A DNA stretch of 6,494 bases from JBEKHI01 sp050012355 (GTDB taxonomy: Bacteria > Actinomycetota > Actinomycetes > Streptosporangiales > Streptosporangiaceae), in NCBI GenBank assembly GCA_050012355.1, contig JBEKHI010000448.1, positions 1 through 6,494 of the forward strand. Reading direction: 5' to 3'. Shown here in pieces: positions 1 to 6,026 of this stretch (the stretch's first letter is position 1; each line of letters starts with the position of its first letter). The position numbers and the translations under genes are program-made. Below the pieces are notes generated by a model that saw nothing but the letters and a program-made list of their open reading frames with translations, was not told where the DNA came from and made no database searches.

Positions 1-49
1 GATGTGACATCGACCGCTATAGAGGGCGGTCGATGTCACATCGACCGCC
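1..49. repeat. Tandem palindromes downstream of ceoC; probable terminator or operator pair
   Basis: Positions 25-49 form a 25-bp perfect palindrome with arms GGCGGTCGATGT and its complement around one central C at 37. A second copy of its core and right half lies at 1-17, with 16 of 17 bases matching 32-48, centred on G6. The two centres are 31 bp apart, about three helical turns. Bases 1-17 and 26-42 also pair as a perfect 17-bp stem with an 8-nt loop. The structure begins 17 nt after the ceoC stop, so it could end ceoC transcription. No T-tract is visible, but the downstream side is outside the window. The palindrome-in-palindrome layout also fits a dimeric DNA-binding protein acting on an unseen gene to the left. 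Left copy is cut by the window edge. Confidence 0.6.
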
Positions 50-66
50 AGCGCAGGCGCGGCCGG

Positions 67-726
67 TTAGCTGGCTGAGAACAGCCGCTCGAGCTGGTTC
101 TCGACGTCCTCGGTGGTGACGAAGAACAGCTCGTCGCCGCCCTCCAGCGGGTCGTCCGGCTGCGGCACCAGCACCCGGCCGTCGCGCAGGATCGCGACCA
201 GGGCGGCGTCCGCTGGCCACTCGATCGCGCCGACCCGCTTGCCCGCCAGGGGCGCGTCGGCGGGCATGGTCAGTTCGACCAGGCTCGCCTCCGACTGTCC
301 GAAGGTCATCAGCCGCACCAGGTCGCCGACGCTGACCGCCTCCTCGACGAGGGCCGACAGCAGCCGCGGGGTGGAGACCGCGACGTCCACTCCCCAGGAC
401 TCGTTGTAGAGCCATTCGTTGCCCGGGTGGTTAACTCGCGCGACTACCCGGGGGACGCCGTACTCGGTCTTCGCCAGCAGCGCCACCACCAGGTTGGCCT
501 TGTCGTCGCCGGTGGCCGCGATCACCACGTTGCACCGGTCGAAGCCCGCGTCATCCAGCGAGCTGATCTCACAGGCGTCCGCCAGCAGCCACTCGGCGCG
601 CGGAACGCTGTCCACCTTGATGGCCTGGGGGGAATGGTCGATGAGCAGCACCTCGTGCCCGTTTTCCAGCAACTCGCTGGCGATCGACCTGCCGACGGCC
701 CCGGCGCCCGCGATCGCGACCCGCAT
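67..726 (-). CDS. ceoC: TrkA-family (RCK/KTN) potassium uptake regulatory protein CeoC
   Basis: This is a 219-residue cytoplasmic protein of the TrkA/RCK family, which binds NAD(H) or nucleotides and gates a membrane K+ transporter. Residues 1-130 form a Rossmann-type RCK-N domain with the glycine motif GAGAVG at 7-12 and an acidic Asp30 ending the second strand, as expected for a ribose-binding residue. Residues ~135-219 match an RCK-C domain. I chose the ATG at 726 because the MRVAIAG start is typical and GGGAGG lies a suitable distance upstream; the GTG at 729 is one codon longer. The start overlaps the ceoB stop as TGATG, so the two are translationally coupled in one operon. The pair corresponds to M. 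tuberculosis ceoB/ceoC (Rv2691/Rv2692). No TrkH/KtrB-type membrane partner is in the window. Stop is TAA at 67-69. Confidence 0.9.
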   Translation of the reverse strand: MRVAIAGAGAVGRSIASELLENGHEVLLIDHSPQAIKVDSVPRAEWLLADACEISSLDDAGFDRCNVVIAATGDDKANLVVALLAKTEYGVPRVVARVNHPGNEWLYNESWGVDVAVSTPRLLSALVEEAVSVGDLVRLMTFGQSEASLVELTMPADAPLAGKRVGAIEWPADAALVAILRDGRVLVPQPDDPLEGGDELFFVTTEDVENQLERLFSAS

Positions 727-1394
727 CACTGCCCGCCTCCCTCGCCGCGCCTGGCGAACGCGGCCGTGATCCGCTCCATGTCGGTTTCCCTGGCGATGAC
801 GTACACCACATCGCCCTCCTGCAGCACGGTGCCCGGCGTCGGCACCTCGGCCTCGCCGAGCCGGTCCAGGTACGCGATCCGCGCGCCCGAGCTCGCCTCC
901 AGCGCTTTCACCGGCTCGCCGATCCAGTCACGGGTGACGGAGACCTGGGCGAGGATGACCTTGCCGGTGGAGTCGCGCCACAGCGGTTCGGCGCCCTCGG
1001 GCAGTAGCTTGCGCAGCATCTGGTCCGCCGTCCAGCGCACCGTCGCCACGGTGGGGATGCCGAGCCGCTCGTAGACCTCGGCCCGGCGCGGGTCGTAGAT
1101 CCGGGCCGCGACCCGCTGCACCCCGAACGTCTCCCTGGCCACCCGGGCGGCGATGATGTTGGAGTTGTCGCCGCTGCTGACGGCCGCGAACGCGTCGGCG
1201 CGTTCGATCCCGGCCTTGGCGAGCACGTCACGATCGAAGCCCATGCCCGTCACCCGGTCGCCCTTGAACGCCGGCCGTAGCCGCCGGAATGCCTCGGGGT
1301 CCCTGTCGATCACGGCGACGGTATCGCCGCGGTCCTCCAGGATGTGCGCGAGCGTCGACCCGACGCGCCCGCAGCCCATGATCACGATATGCAC
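726..1394 (-). CDS. ceoB: TrkA-family (RCK/KTN) potassium uptake regulatory protein CeoB
   Basis: This 222-residue TrkA-type regulator is the first gene of the ceoB-ceoC operon. The Rossmann motif GCGRVG is at residues 7-12 and Asp30 closes strand 2. The stretch around residues 95-115, with IYDPRRAEVYERLG, is typical of actinobacterial TrkA N domains. The RCK-C domain covers ~140-215. The reading frame is open upstream to about 1745, but the extra residues have no family similarity and would run through the divergent methyltransferase gene. GTG at 1394 gives the expected N-terminus (HIVIMGCGRVG) and has an excellent ribosome-binding site, GGAGGAGGGA at 1401-1410. CeoB and CeoC are each a single RCK unit and probably assemble together, equivalent to the two halves of E. 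coli TrkA. The latter is inferred from the family. Confidence 0.92.
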   Translation of the reverse strand: MHIVIMGCGRVGSTLAHILEDRGDTVAVIDRDPEAFRRLRPAFKGDRVTGMGFDRDVLAKAGIERADAFAAVSSGDNSNIIAARVARETFGVQRVAARIYDPRRAEVYERLGIPTVATVRWTADQMLRKLLPEGAEPLWRDSTGKVILAQVSVTRDWIGEPVKALEASSGARIAYLDRLGEAEVPTPGTVLQEGDVVYVIARETDMERITAAFARRGEGGGQ

Positions 1395-1478
1395 GGCCGT
1401 TCCCTCCTCCAGTGCGCCTCGCCAAAGGTATGCCCTTACATGGGAGAATGCGACCCCGGGGGTAGTGAGGACATGGTG
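1395..1478. promoter_or_regulatory. Divergent intergenic region between ceoB and the RNA methyltransferase gene
   Basis: These 84 bp must hold promoters for both divergent units. The ceoB ribosome-binding site occupies 1401-1410 on the minus strand, and the methyltransferase site AGTGAGG lies at 1464-1470 on the plus strand. A minus-strand TACCTT in 1425-1435 is a possible ceoB -10 element, but no convincing -35 matches it. No clear plus-strand promoter or operator is visible. Confidence 0.4.
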
Positions 1479-2726
1479 ATGAACTTCTCTGTTGGCCAAG
1501 AGGTCGAGGTCACGGCTGGTGAGCCGGTGCACGGAGGGTGGTGCGTGGCGAGGCTGGATGACGCGCCGGTGATCTTCGTCAGGTACACGTTGCCCGGCGA
1601 AGTGGTCCGGGTGAAGGTGACAGAGGTCACCTCCCGGTTCGCGCGCGGCGACGCCGTAGACGTGCTGAAGGCGTCGCCGGACCGGGTGGAGCCGCCGTGC
1701 CGGTACGCGCGGCCAGGCGGCTGCGGTGGCTGCGACTGGCAGCATGCCTCGCTGCCCGCCCAGCGGGCGCTGAAGGCCGCCGTCGTCGCCCAGCAGCTAC
1801 GCCGGCTGGCCGGGATCGACCGGGAGGTAACCGTCGAGGAACTGCCCGGAGCACCGGACGGACTCGGCTGGCGGACCCGGATGCGCTTCGCGGTGACCAG
1901 GGGCGGGAGCGCTGGCCTGCGCGGCCACCGCTCGCATCAGGTGGTCGAGGTCGATGACTGCCTGATCGCGAGTCCCGGCATCCGGGAGCTGGACATCCCC
2001 GGCGGGTACTGGGCAGGGCTGAGCGCCGTCGAGGCGATCGAGGGCTCCGATCCCGATGAAACGGCGGTGATCCTCGACGGGCGAGCCAGGGGGACCGTGA
2101 CAGAGACCACCGCCCGTTCTGTCATGAAAAGAAGTGGGCGGACGCTGAGTCCCGTCCGGGGCCGGCCGTACCTGAATGTGCACGCGGCGGGCCGTGACTG
2201 GCGGGTCAGCGCCGGGGCGTTCTGGCAGGTTCACCCGGGCGCGGCCGACGCGCTGACGGCCGCCGTGCGCGAGGCTCTGGAGGTCCGTGACGGGGACACG
2301 GTGGCCGACCTGTACTGCGGCGCCGGATTGTTCGCCGGGGTGCTGGCGCCGCTCACCGGGCCGTCCGGCACGGTCGTGGGCGTCGAGTCGGACGCGGTGG
2401 CGGTCCGGGACGCGCGGCACAACCTGCGCGACCACCGCTGGGCGAGAGTGCACCGCGGCGACGTGGCCACCGTGGTCGGCAGCGGCCAGTTGCCCCCCGC
2501 CCGGCTCGTGATAGCCGACCCGCCCAGGACCGGGCTCGCTCGCGAGGTGATCGGCTACCTCAGCACTGGGGCTGAGCGGTTCGCTTACGTGTCCTGCGAT
2601 CCCGCGACGCTGGCGCGGGACATCAGGCTGCTGACCGAGGATGGCTGGACGCTGACCGGGCTCCGCGCCTTCGACGCGTTCCCGATGACGCACCACGTCG
2701 AGTGCGTCGCCACCCTCACTCGGTAG
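1479..2726 (+). CDS. TRAM-domain class I SAM-dependent RNA m5U methyltransferase (TrmA/RlmC/RlmD family)
   Basis: This 415-residue enzyme belongs to the family that methylates C5 of uridine in rRNA or tRNA using S-adenosylmethionine. Residues ~1-65 form a TRAM RNA-binding domain. Four cysteines, C74, C82, C85 (in GGCGGCDWQH) and C161, match the [4Fe-4S] ligands of RlmD/RumA. The methyltransferase domain has VADLYCGAGLF for SAM binding and the IADPPRTGL motif. The catalytic nucleophile is Cys373 in YVSCDPATLARD, and the general base is Glu408 in HHVECVATL. All key residues are present, so the enzyme should be active. ATG at 1479 is preferred because AGTGAGG sits 8 nt upstream; ATG at 1473 or GTG at 1476 would add one or two residues but lie too close to that site. 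Which uridine is modified cannot be told. Its last 11 nt overlap the convergent regulator gene. Confidence 0.93.
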   Translation: MNFSVGQEVEVTAGEPVHGGWCVARLDDAPVIFVRYTLPGEVVRVKVTEVTSRFARGDAVDVLKASPDRVEPPCRYARPGGCGGCDWQHASLPAQRALKAAVVAQQLRRLAGIDREVTVEELPGAPDGLGWRTRMRFAVTRGGSAGLRGHRSHQVVEVDDCLIASPGIRELDIPGGYWAGLSAVEAIEGSDPDETAVILDGRARGTVTETTARSVMKRSGRTLSPVRGRPYLNVHAAGRDWRVSAGAFWQVHPGAADALTAAVREALEVRDGDTVADLYCGAGLFAGVLAPLTGPSGTVVGVESDAVAVRDARHNLRDHRWARVHRGDVATVVGSGQLPPARLVIADPPRTGLAREVIGYLSTGAERFAYVSCDPATLARDIRLLTEDGWTLTGLRAFDAFPMTHHVECVATLTR

Positions 2727-2961
2727 CGGGCCGCGCGGTCACGTAATAGCCAAGGCCGGGGACGCGGGTCAGCAGGCCCTCGTCCTCGAGCATGCGCAGT
2801 GCCTTGGCGCAGGTCTGCCGGGCGTGCCCGTGACGCTGGCTCAGCGTCGTTATGGACGGGGTGGGCTTGCCGACCGCGAGCGCCCCGTCGGCGATCTCCT
2901 TGCGCAGTTCCGCCGCGAGCCGGACGTAAGCGCGGGGGTCCGTTTCGTCTGGTATCGACAC
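2716..2961 (-). CDS. Small stand-alone GntR-type winged-helix transcriptional regulator
   Basis: This 81-residue protein is almost entirely one GntR-type winged helix-turn-helix domain. Residues ~10-26 (AYVRLAAELRKEIADGAL) are the first helix, 35-50 with SITTLSQRHGHARQTC the helix-turn-helix, 51-62 the helix AKALRMLEDEGL, and 64-75 the wing ending GLGYYVTA. There is no effector domain, so any ligand sensing must involve another partner or be absent. The frame extends to a TTG at 3000, but that would put the operator-like palindrome (2976-2997) inside the gene. GTG at 2961 lies 6 nt after a possible -10 element, suggesting a leaderless message. It is divergent from the tungstate/molybdate transporter genes and probably regulates them and itself; this is inferred from the position of the palindrome. 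Its 3' end overlaps the methyltransferase gene by 11 nt, tail to tail. Confidence 0.82.
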   Translation of the reverse strand: MSIPDETDPRAYVRLAAELRKEIADGALAVGKPTPSITTLSQRHGHARQTCAKALRMLEDEGLLTRVPGLGYYVTARPATE

Positions 2962-2967
2962 ATGCGT

Positions 2968-2994
2968 ACCATACTCGACTGGCAAAGTTGCCAA
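2968..2994 (-). promoter_or_regulatory. Candidate promoter of the GntR-type regulator gene (leaderless)
   Basis: On the minus strand TATGGT (2973-2968) is a good -10 element and is followed after 6 nt by the GTG at 2961, so transcription would begin at or next to the start codon. No Shine-Dalgarno sequence is present there. TTGGCA (2994-2989) is a possible -35 element with a short 15-nt spacer. That -35 lies within the palindrome, so a bound regulator would block the promoter. Confidence 0.45.
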
Positions 2995-3028
2995 TCGCAA
3001 CGCTTCGACAGCAGTCGAGAGTGGACGA
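2974..3028 (+). repeat. 55-bp shared control block, copy 1 (transporter side)
   Basis: This block aligns without gaps to 6027-6081, with 45 of 55 positions identical by my count, in the same orientation. It contains the palindrome, then TCGCAA, CGACA, AGTCGAGAGT and GACGA in fixed spacing. TCGACA at 3005-3010 occupies the place of the -35 element in copy 2. The -10 position reads GAGTAG at 3027-3032, a poor match, so this promoter is weaker or needs activation. If used, it would give the transporter message a leader of about 125-130 nt. Confidence 0.8.
2976..2997. promoter_or_regulatory. Operator-like 22-bp palindrome between gntR-type gene and wtpA
   Basis: Arms are CGACTGGCAAA and, on the other strand, CGATTGGCAAC, matching at 9 of 11 positions. 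The same element occurs as a perfect palindrome at 6029-6050. It lies 15 bp upstream of the regulator start and about 170 bp upstream of the lipoprotein start. The GGCAA-n2-TTGCC core is a plausible site for a dimeric winged-helix protein, most simply the adjacent GntR-type product. Binding is inferred. Confidence 0.65.
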
Positions 3029-3039
3029 GTAGTGGCAAC

Positions 3040-3087
3040 GGCGTGCGGCCTAAAGGCTTCAAGGGCGTGCGGCCTAAGGGCCTTTGA
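3040..3087 (+). repeat. 24-bp tandem direct repeat in the transporter leader region
   Basis: GGCGTGCGGCCTAA occurs at 3040-3053 and again at 3064-3077, giving two 24-bp units whose second halves are only partly alike. AAAGGC at 3052-3057 can pair with GCCTTT at 3080-3085, so the pair of repeats could fold into a hairpin. It lies between the shared control block and the lipoprotein gene. No open frame of interest crosses it. The role is unknown. Confidence 0.6.
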
Positions 3088-3124
3088 GACAGTTGGATTA
3101 CGGCACCCCGGCTGTCCAGGTTCC

Positions 3125-3164
3125 TTGCGGTACGCAACCTACGTTGGCACTATCGTTAGTTGTT
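3125..3164 (+). promoter_or_regulatory. Candidate proximal promoter for wtpA (possibly leaderless)
   Basis: TATCGT at 3151-3156 fits an actinobacterial TANNNT -10 element and ends 8 nt before the ATG at 3165, so a leaderless or nearly leaderless message is possible. No Shine-Dalgarno sequence is seen before this ATG. The -35 is uncertain: TTGCGG at 3125-3130 would leave a 20-nt spacer. A small dyad, TTGCG-GTA-CGCAA at 3125-3137, and scattered GCAAC/GTTGG half-sites at 3134-3147 may be weak operator sequence. Confidence 0.35.
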
Positions 3165-4091
3165 ATGGTTGTTCTACCTCAGAAACGTGGCGCGCTGATC
3201 GGCGCGTTTGCATCTATTGCCTGTGTCGGGCTCGCCATCGCTGGCTGCAGCAGCACCACTCCCAGCGCGACGAGTTCCCCGAGTTCCTCGAGCTCCGCGA
3301 GCGCTAAACCCAGCGGCGACGTCGACGTGTTCTCGGCCGGCTCGCTCGACACTCTCATGACCAAGTCGGTCGGACCGGCGTTCCACGCCGCGACCGGCTA
3401 CACGCTGGTCGACACCTCGCACGGGTCGGGGACCCTCGCGTCCGATATCAAGAACAAGGTCGCTGTCGCCGACGTCTTCGTCAGCGCCTCGCCGTCGGAT
3501 GACACCGCCCTCGAGGGCAGCGCGAACGGTGACTGGGTCTCGTGGTACGCGGCCTTCGCCACGTCGCCGGAGGTTCTCGGGTACTACCCCAAGAGCAAGT
3601 TCGCCAAGGACCTCCAGACCATGCCGTGGTACAAGGTGATCACGATGTCAGGCTTCCGCCTCGGACGGACCAACCCGTCCCAGGACCCCGGTGGCGTGCT
3701 GGCCGCCGAGGCCCTCCAGGAGACCGCGACGGCGCAGAGCCTCCCGGCACTCAAGACGCTCGCGACCGAGTCCTCGGACGAGTACGCGGAGGACCCTGAA
3801 GAGGCCGACATCCAGACCGGGCAGCTCGACGGCGCGTTCATGTACGAGGCCGATGCCAACTCCCAGGGCAGCCCGTTCGTGAAGCTCACCGGTGTCAACC
3901 TGGCCGGCGACTACACCATCACGCTGGTCAAGAATGCCCCGCACACGGCCGCGGCCGAGGCGTTCATCAAGTTCCTGCTCGGCCCCACCGGTCAAGCCGA
4001 GATGAAGGCTGACAACTTCAACATCGTCTCACCGGCCACGGTGAGCGGCTCCGGCGTCCCGAGCGGTCTCGCGAGCCTGCTCAACTCGTGA
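3165..4091 (+). CDS. wtpA: WtpA/ModA-like tungstate/molybdate-binding lipoprotein
   Basis: This 308-residue solute-binding lipoprotein is predicted to capture tungstate or molybdate outside the membrane and hand it to the fused transporter encoded next. Residues 1-27 are a lipoprotein signal (VVLPQKR, a hydrophobic core, then lipobox IAG-Cys28), followed by a Ser/Thr-rich linker to ~50. The mature domain has FSAGSL at 56-61 and GSG at 87-89, the serine-rich oxyanion-binding loops. RTNPSQDPGG at 168-177 and the PEE at 211-213 align with the two carboxylates (here Asp174 and Glu213) that complete octahedral coordination in archaeal WtpA/ModA. This points to the Wtp type rather than classical ModA or TupA, but tungstate versus molybdate cannot be told. 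ATG 3165 is chosen because it places the signal peptide at the N-terminus; the frame opens earlier at TTG 3084. The stop overlaps the next start by 4 nt. Confidence 0.82.
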   Translation: MVVLPQKRGALIGAFASIACVGLAIAGCSSTTPSATSSPSSSSSASAKPSGDVDVFSAGSLDTLMTKSVGPAFHAATGYTLVDTSHGSGTLASDIKNKVAVADVFVSASPSDDTALEGSANGDWVSWYAAFATSPEVLGYYPKSKFAKDLQTMPWYKVITMSGFRLGRTNPSQDPGGVLAAEALQETATAQSLPALKTLATESSDEYAEDPEEADIQTGQLDGAFMYEADANSQGSPFVKLTGVNLAGDYTITLVKNAPHTAAAEAFIKFLLGPTGQAEMKADNFNIVSPATVSGSGVPSGLASLLNS

Positions 4092-5911
4092 CCTCTGGCA
4101 GGGCGCCGCGCCCGCTCCGCTGGCTCGGCGCTCTGCTGGTCCTCTACCTGGCCTATCCGGTCGGGGCTTTCGCCTACCGCCTCGTCGGCGGGGGCAGTGA
4201 AGGCTGGAGCGTCCCCGGGCTCTGGCCTGCCTTGTGGGTGTCGGTCCAGGGCGCCACCATCTCGGTGCTCATCGGGGCGGCGACCGGCATCCCGCTGGCC
4301 TACGTGCTGGCCCGCCACCGTGGGTGGCTGCCGGCGACGGTGGGCGTGGTGGTCCAGCTCCCGCTGGCCGTGCCGCCCCTCATCAGCGGCATCCTGCTGA
4401 TCTACATCGTCGGCCCGTACACGTTCCTCGGCCAGCTGTCGGGGGAGCGGCTCACCCAGACGATGTACGGGCTGGTCATCGCCCAGTCGTTTGTCTCGCT
4501 GCCGTTCCTGGTGGTGGTGGCCCGCAGCGCCTTCCGGGCCGTCGACCCGTCCCTCGACGACGTCGCCGCCACCCTCGGTCACGGCCCGCTCTCCCGGTTT
4601 CTGCGGGTCGACGTGCCCGCCGCGTCGGAAGGCCTCAGGACCGGGATGATCCTGATGTGGCTGCGGGCCTTCGGCGAGTACGGCACGACCGTGGTTCTCG
4701 CTTACCACCCCTACAGCCTCCCGGTCTACGTCGACAACCTGTTCTCCTCCGGGCCGCTGTCGCAGGCGGAGGCCCCGACGATCCTCGCGTTCGGCGTCGC
4801 CGCGGTGGCGATCGCCGTCGTCCGTTTCCGGCGCCCGGCCCGTTTCCGGCGCCGGCCTGTCCCGGCGCCGATCGCTCCCGTGCCGGGGCCGCCGGCGCCG
4901 GTGGGCTTCGACATCGACGCCACCGTGGGCACGTTCCGGCTGCGGGTGTCGCATCCCGCGGGCGGTCACCGGCTGGCGGTCGTCGGACCGTCGGGCTCGG
5001 GCAAGTCGGTCACGCTGCGGGCCCTGGCCGGGCTGCTCGGGCCATCCGCCGGGACTGTGACCTACGGCGGTGCCGACGTGGCCGGCACCGCGCCCGAGCA
5101 GCGGCGGCTCGGCTACGTCCCGCAGGGCTTCGGCCTGATCCCCGGGCGCACGGTCTGGCAGCAGGCGGTCTTCGGCGTGCACGCCGATCCGGCCCGGGCC
5201 GCCTGGTGGCTGCGGACACTTCACCTCGACGACCTGCTCGACCGGCTGCCGGAGCAGCTCTCCGGCGGGCAGCGCCAGCGCGTCAGCCTGGCCAGGGCGC
5301 TCGCCGGCGACCCCCAGGTGGTATTGCTCGACGAGCCGTTCTCCGCGCTGGACGCTCCGGTACGGGCCGAGCTACGGCGGGAGCTGCGCCGCCTGCAGCG
5401 CGAGGTGAACCTCTCCACGGTCCTGGTCACCCACGACCCGGAGGAAGCGGCGATGCTGGCCGACGAGATCCTGGTCGTGAGCGACGGGCAGGTGCTCCAG
5501 TCCGGCCGCTGCCGCGACGTGTACCAGCGTCCCGCTTCGGCGCAGGTCGGTCGGCTGCTCGGCATCGACAATCTCTTCGAAGGCGTGGCCGGCGCTATCC
5601 CGGTCGCCACCGACCTGCCAGCCGGCACCCGGCTGCTGTGGCAGGTGCCGCCCGAAGCCCTCCGGGTCCGCCGGCAGCCATCGACACCGGGGGCGGTCGA
5701 CCTCGGTCCGGGGCGGGTGACCGATATCGTGGATCTCGGCCGCAGTGTCGAGGTCGTGGTGGCGGTGGCCTCCGGGGTCGAACTGCGGGCCATAACTCTC
5801 GATGTGCCGGACCTCAGCGTCGGCGATGCCTGCCGGGTAGAGACCGACGCGGTCGCCGTGTCGGTCTGGCCGGTTACCGGAACTCACGACGCGGCAGCAA
5901 CAAGGGCCTGA
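4088..5911 (+). CDS. Fused permease-ATPase of a tungstate/molybdate ABC transporter (WtpB/ModB-WtpC/ModC type)
   Basis: One 607-residue chain carries both the membrane and ATP-hydrolysing parts of an oxyanion importer. Residues 1-247 are the permease, with about six membrane segments (near 11-33, 45-75, 82-110, 126-147, 186-206, 230-246). An EAA-type coupling loop (VAATLGHGPLSRFLRVDVP) lies at 159-177. A proline-rich linker at 248-273 leads to the ATPase. This has Walker A GPSGSGKS 300-307, Q-loop Gln346, signature LSGGQ 391-395, Walker B VVLLDE 411-416, D-loop SALD 419-422 and His449. Residues ~498-600 resemble a TOBE/MOP regulatory domain, which in ModC binds the oxyanion. The GTG start overlaps the wtpA stop (GTGA), so the two are translationally coupled. 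Two such chains would form the transporter. All ATPase motifs are intact, so it is a genuine fusion, not a broken gene. Substrate is inferred from wtpA and the MOP-like tail. Confidence 0.88.
   Translation: MTSGRAPRPLRWLGALLVLYLAYPVGAFAYRLVGGGSEGWSVPGLWPALWVSVQGATISVLIGAATGIPLAYVLARHRGWLPATVGVVVQLPLAVPPLISGILLIYIVGPYTFLGQLSGERLTQTMYGLVIAQSFVSLPFLVVVARSAFRAVDPSLDDVAATLGHGPLSRFLRVDVPAASEGLRTGMILMWLRAFGEYGTTVVLAYHPYSLPVYVDNLFSSGPLSQAEAPTILAFGVAAVAIAVVRFRRPARFRRRPVPAPIAPVPGPPAPVGFDIDATVGTFRLRVSHPAGGHRLAVVGPSGSGKSVTLRALAGLLGPSAGTVTYGGADVAGTAPEQRRLGYVPQGFGLIPGRTVWQQAVFGVHADPARAAWWLRTLHLDDLLDRLPEQLSGGQRQRVSLARALAGDPQVVLLDEPFSALDAPVRAELRRELRRLQREVNLSTVLVTHDPEEAAMLADEILVVSDGQVLQSGRCRDVYQRPASAQVGRLLGIDNLFEGVAGAIPVATDLPAGTRLLWQVPPEALRVRRQPSTPGAVDLGPGRVTDIVDLGRSVEVVVAVASGVELRAITLDVPDLSVGDACRVETDAVAVSVWPVTGTHDAAATRA
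4822..4853 (+). repeat. 18-bp in-frame duplication at the permease-ATPase junction
   Basis: The 14-mer CCGTTTCCGGCGCC occurs at 4822-4835 and 4840-4853, an 18-bp period that keeps the frame. It encodes a repeated RFRRP/RFRRRP basic stretch (residues 246-257) just after the last membrane segment and before the Pro/Ala linker. The positive charges would hold this segment on the cytoplasmic side. It looks like a small duplication at or near the point where the two genes became joined. Confidence 0.6.
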
Positions 5912-5955
5912 GCCGAAAGTCTCTCCTGCCGCCGGTGCGCGGCAGCGGAGCGTTC

Positions 5956-6009
5956 CTGGTGGGTGCTGCATTACCACGAAAAGAAGCTGGGTAATGCAGC
6001 ACCCACCAG
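5956..6009 (+). terminator. Perfect 20-bp inverted repeat after the transporter gene; probable terminator
   Basis: Positions 5956-5975 pair perfectly with 5990-6009 around a 14-nt loop (5976-5989). After one mismatch, three more pairs extend the stem (5952-5954 with 6011-6013). It starts 45 nt after the transporter stop. No U-tract follows, which is usual for stem-only terminators in high-GC actinobacteria. It also insulates the next unit, whose control block starts 18 nt later. A remnant of a small mobile element is an alternative, but no flanking duplication is seen. Confidence 0.65.
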
Positions 6010-6026
6010 AAACCGGCTAGAAACGG

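Noticed and set aside
3..40. CRP-like site from TGTGA (3-7) and TCACA (36-40)
   Set aside because: Half-sites are 28 bp apart rather than 6; they are just parts of the larger palindromes.
1..49. CRISPR array with 31-bp period
   Set aside because: Only one and a half units, with a spacer too short for CRISPR and no cas genes visible.
1486..1501. Palindrome-like CTCTGTTGGCCAAGAG as another operator
   Set aside because: Lies within the methyltransferase coding start, is imperfect, and does not match the GGCAA-n2-TTGCC core.
1395..1745. N-terminal extension of ceoB (open frame up to 1745)
   Set aside because: It would overlap the divergent methyltransferase gene, shows no family similarity, and the GTG at 1394 has a strong ribosome-binding site and the expected TrkA N-terminus.
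1797..2696. 299-residue minus-strand open frame opposite the methyltransferase
   Set aside because: Antisense shadow of a well-conserved enzyme gene; composition typical of frame artefact.
2962..3000. TTG start at 3000 for the GntR-type regulator (94 residues)
   Set aside because: It would place the palindrome inside the gene and adds residues outside the domain; GTG 2961 follows a good -10 at leaderless spacing.
3029..3164. Molybdenum/tungsten-cofactor riboswitch in the wtpA leader
   Set aside because: The leader is short, repeat-based and shows no recognisable conserved cofactor-riboswitch core.
3992..5224. 410-residue minus-strand open frame opposite the transporter gene
   Set aside because: Low-complexity high-GC antisense shadow with no ribosome-binding site or domain.
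4234..5994. 586-residue open frame on the plus strand inside the fused transporter gene
   Set aside because: Arg/Ala/Gly/Pro-rich shadow in another frame of a gene with intact ABC motifs; no recognisable domain.
5912..6026. Insertion-sequence or MITE remnant around the 20-bp inverted repeat
   Set aside because: No transposase sequence and no target-site duplication flanking the repeat; terminator is the simpler reading.
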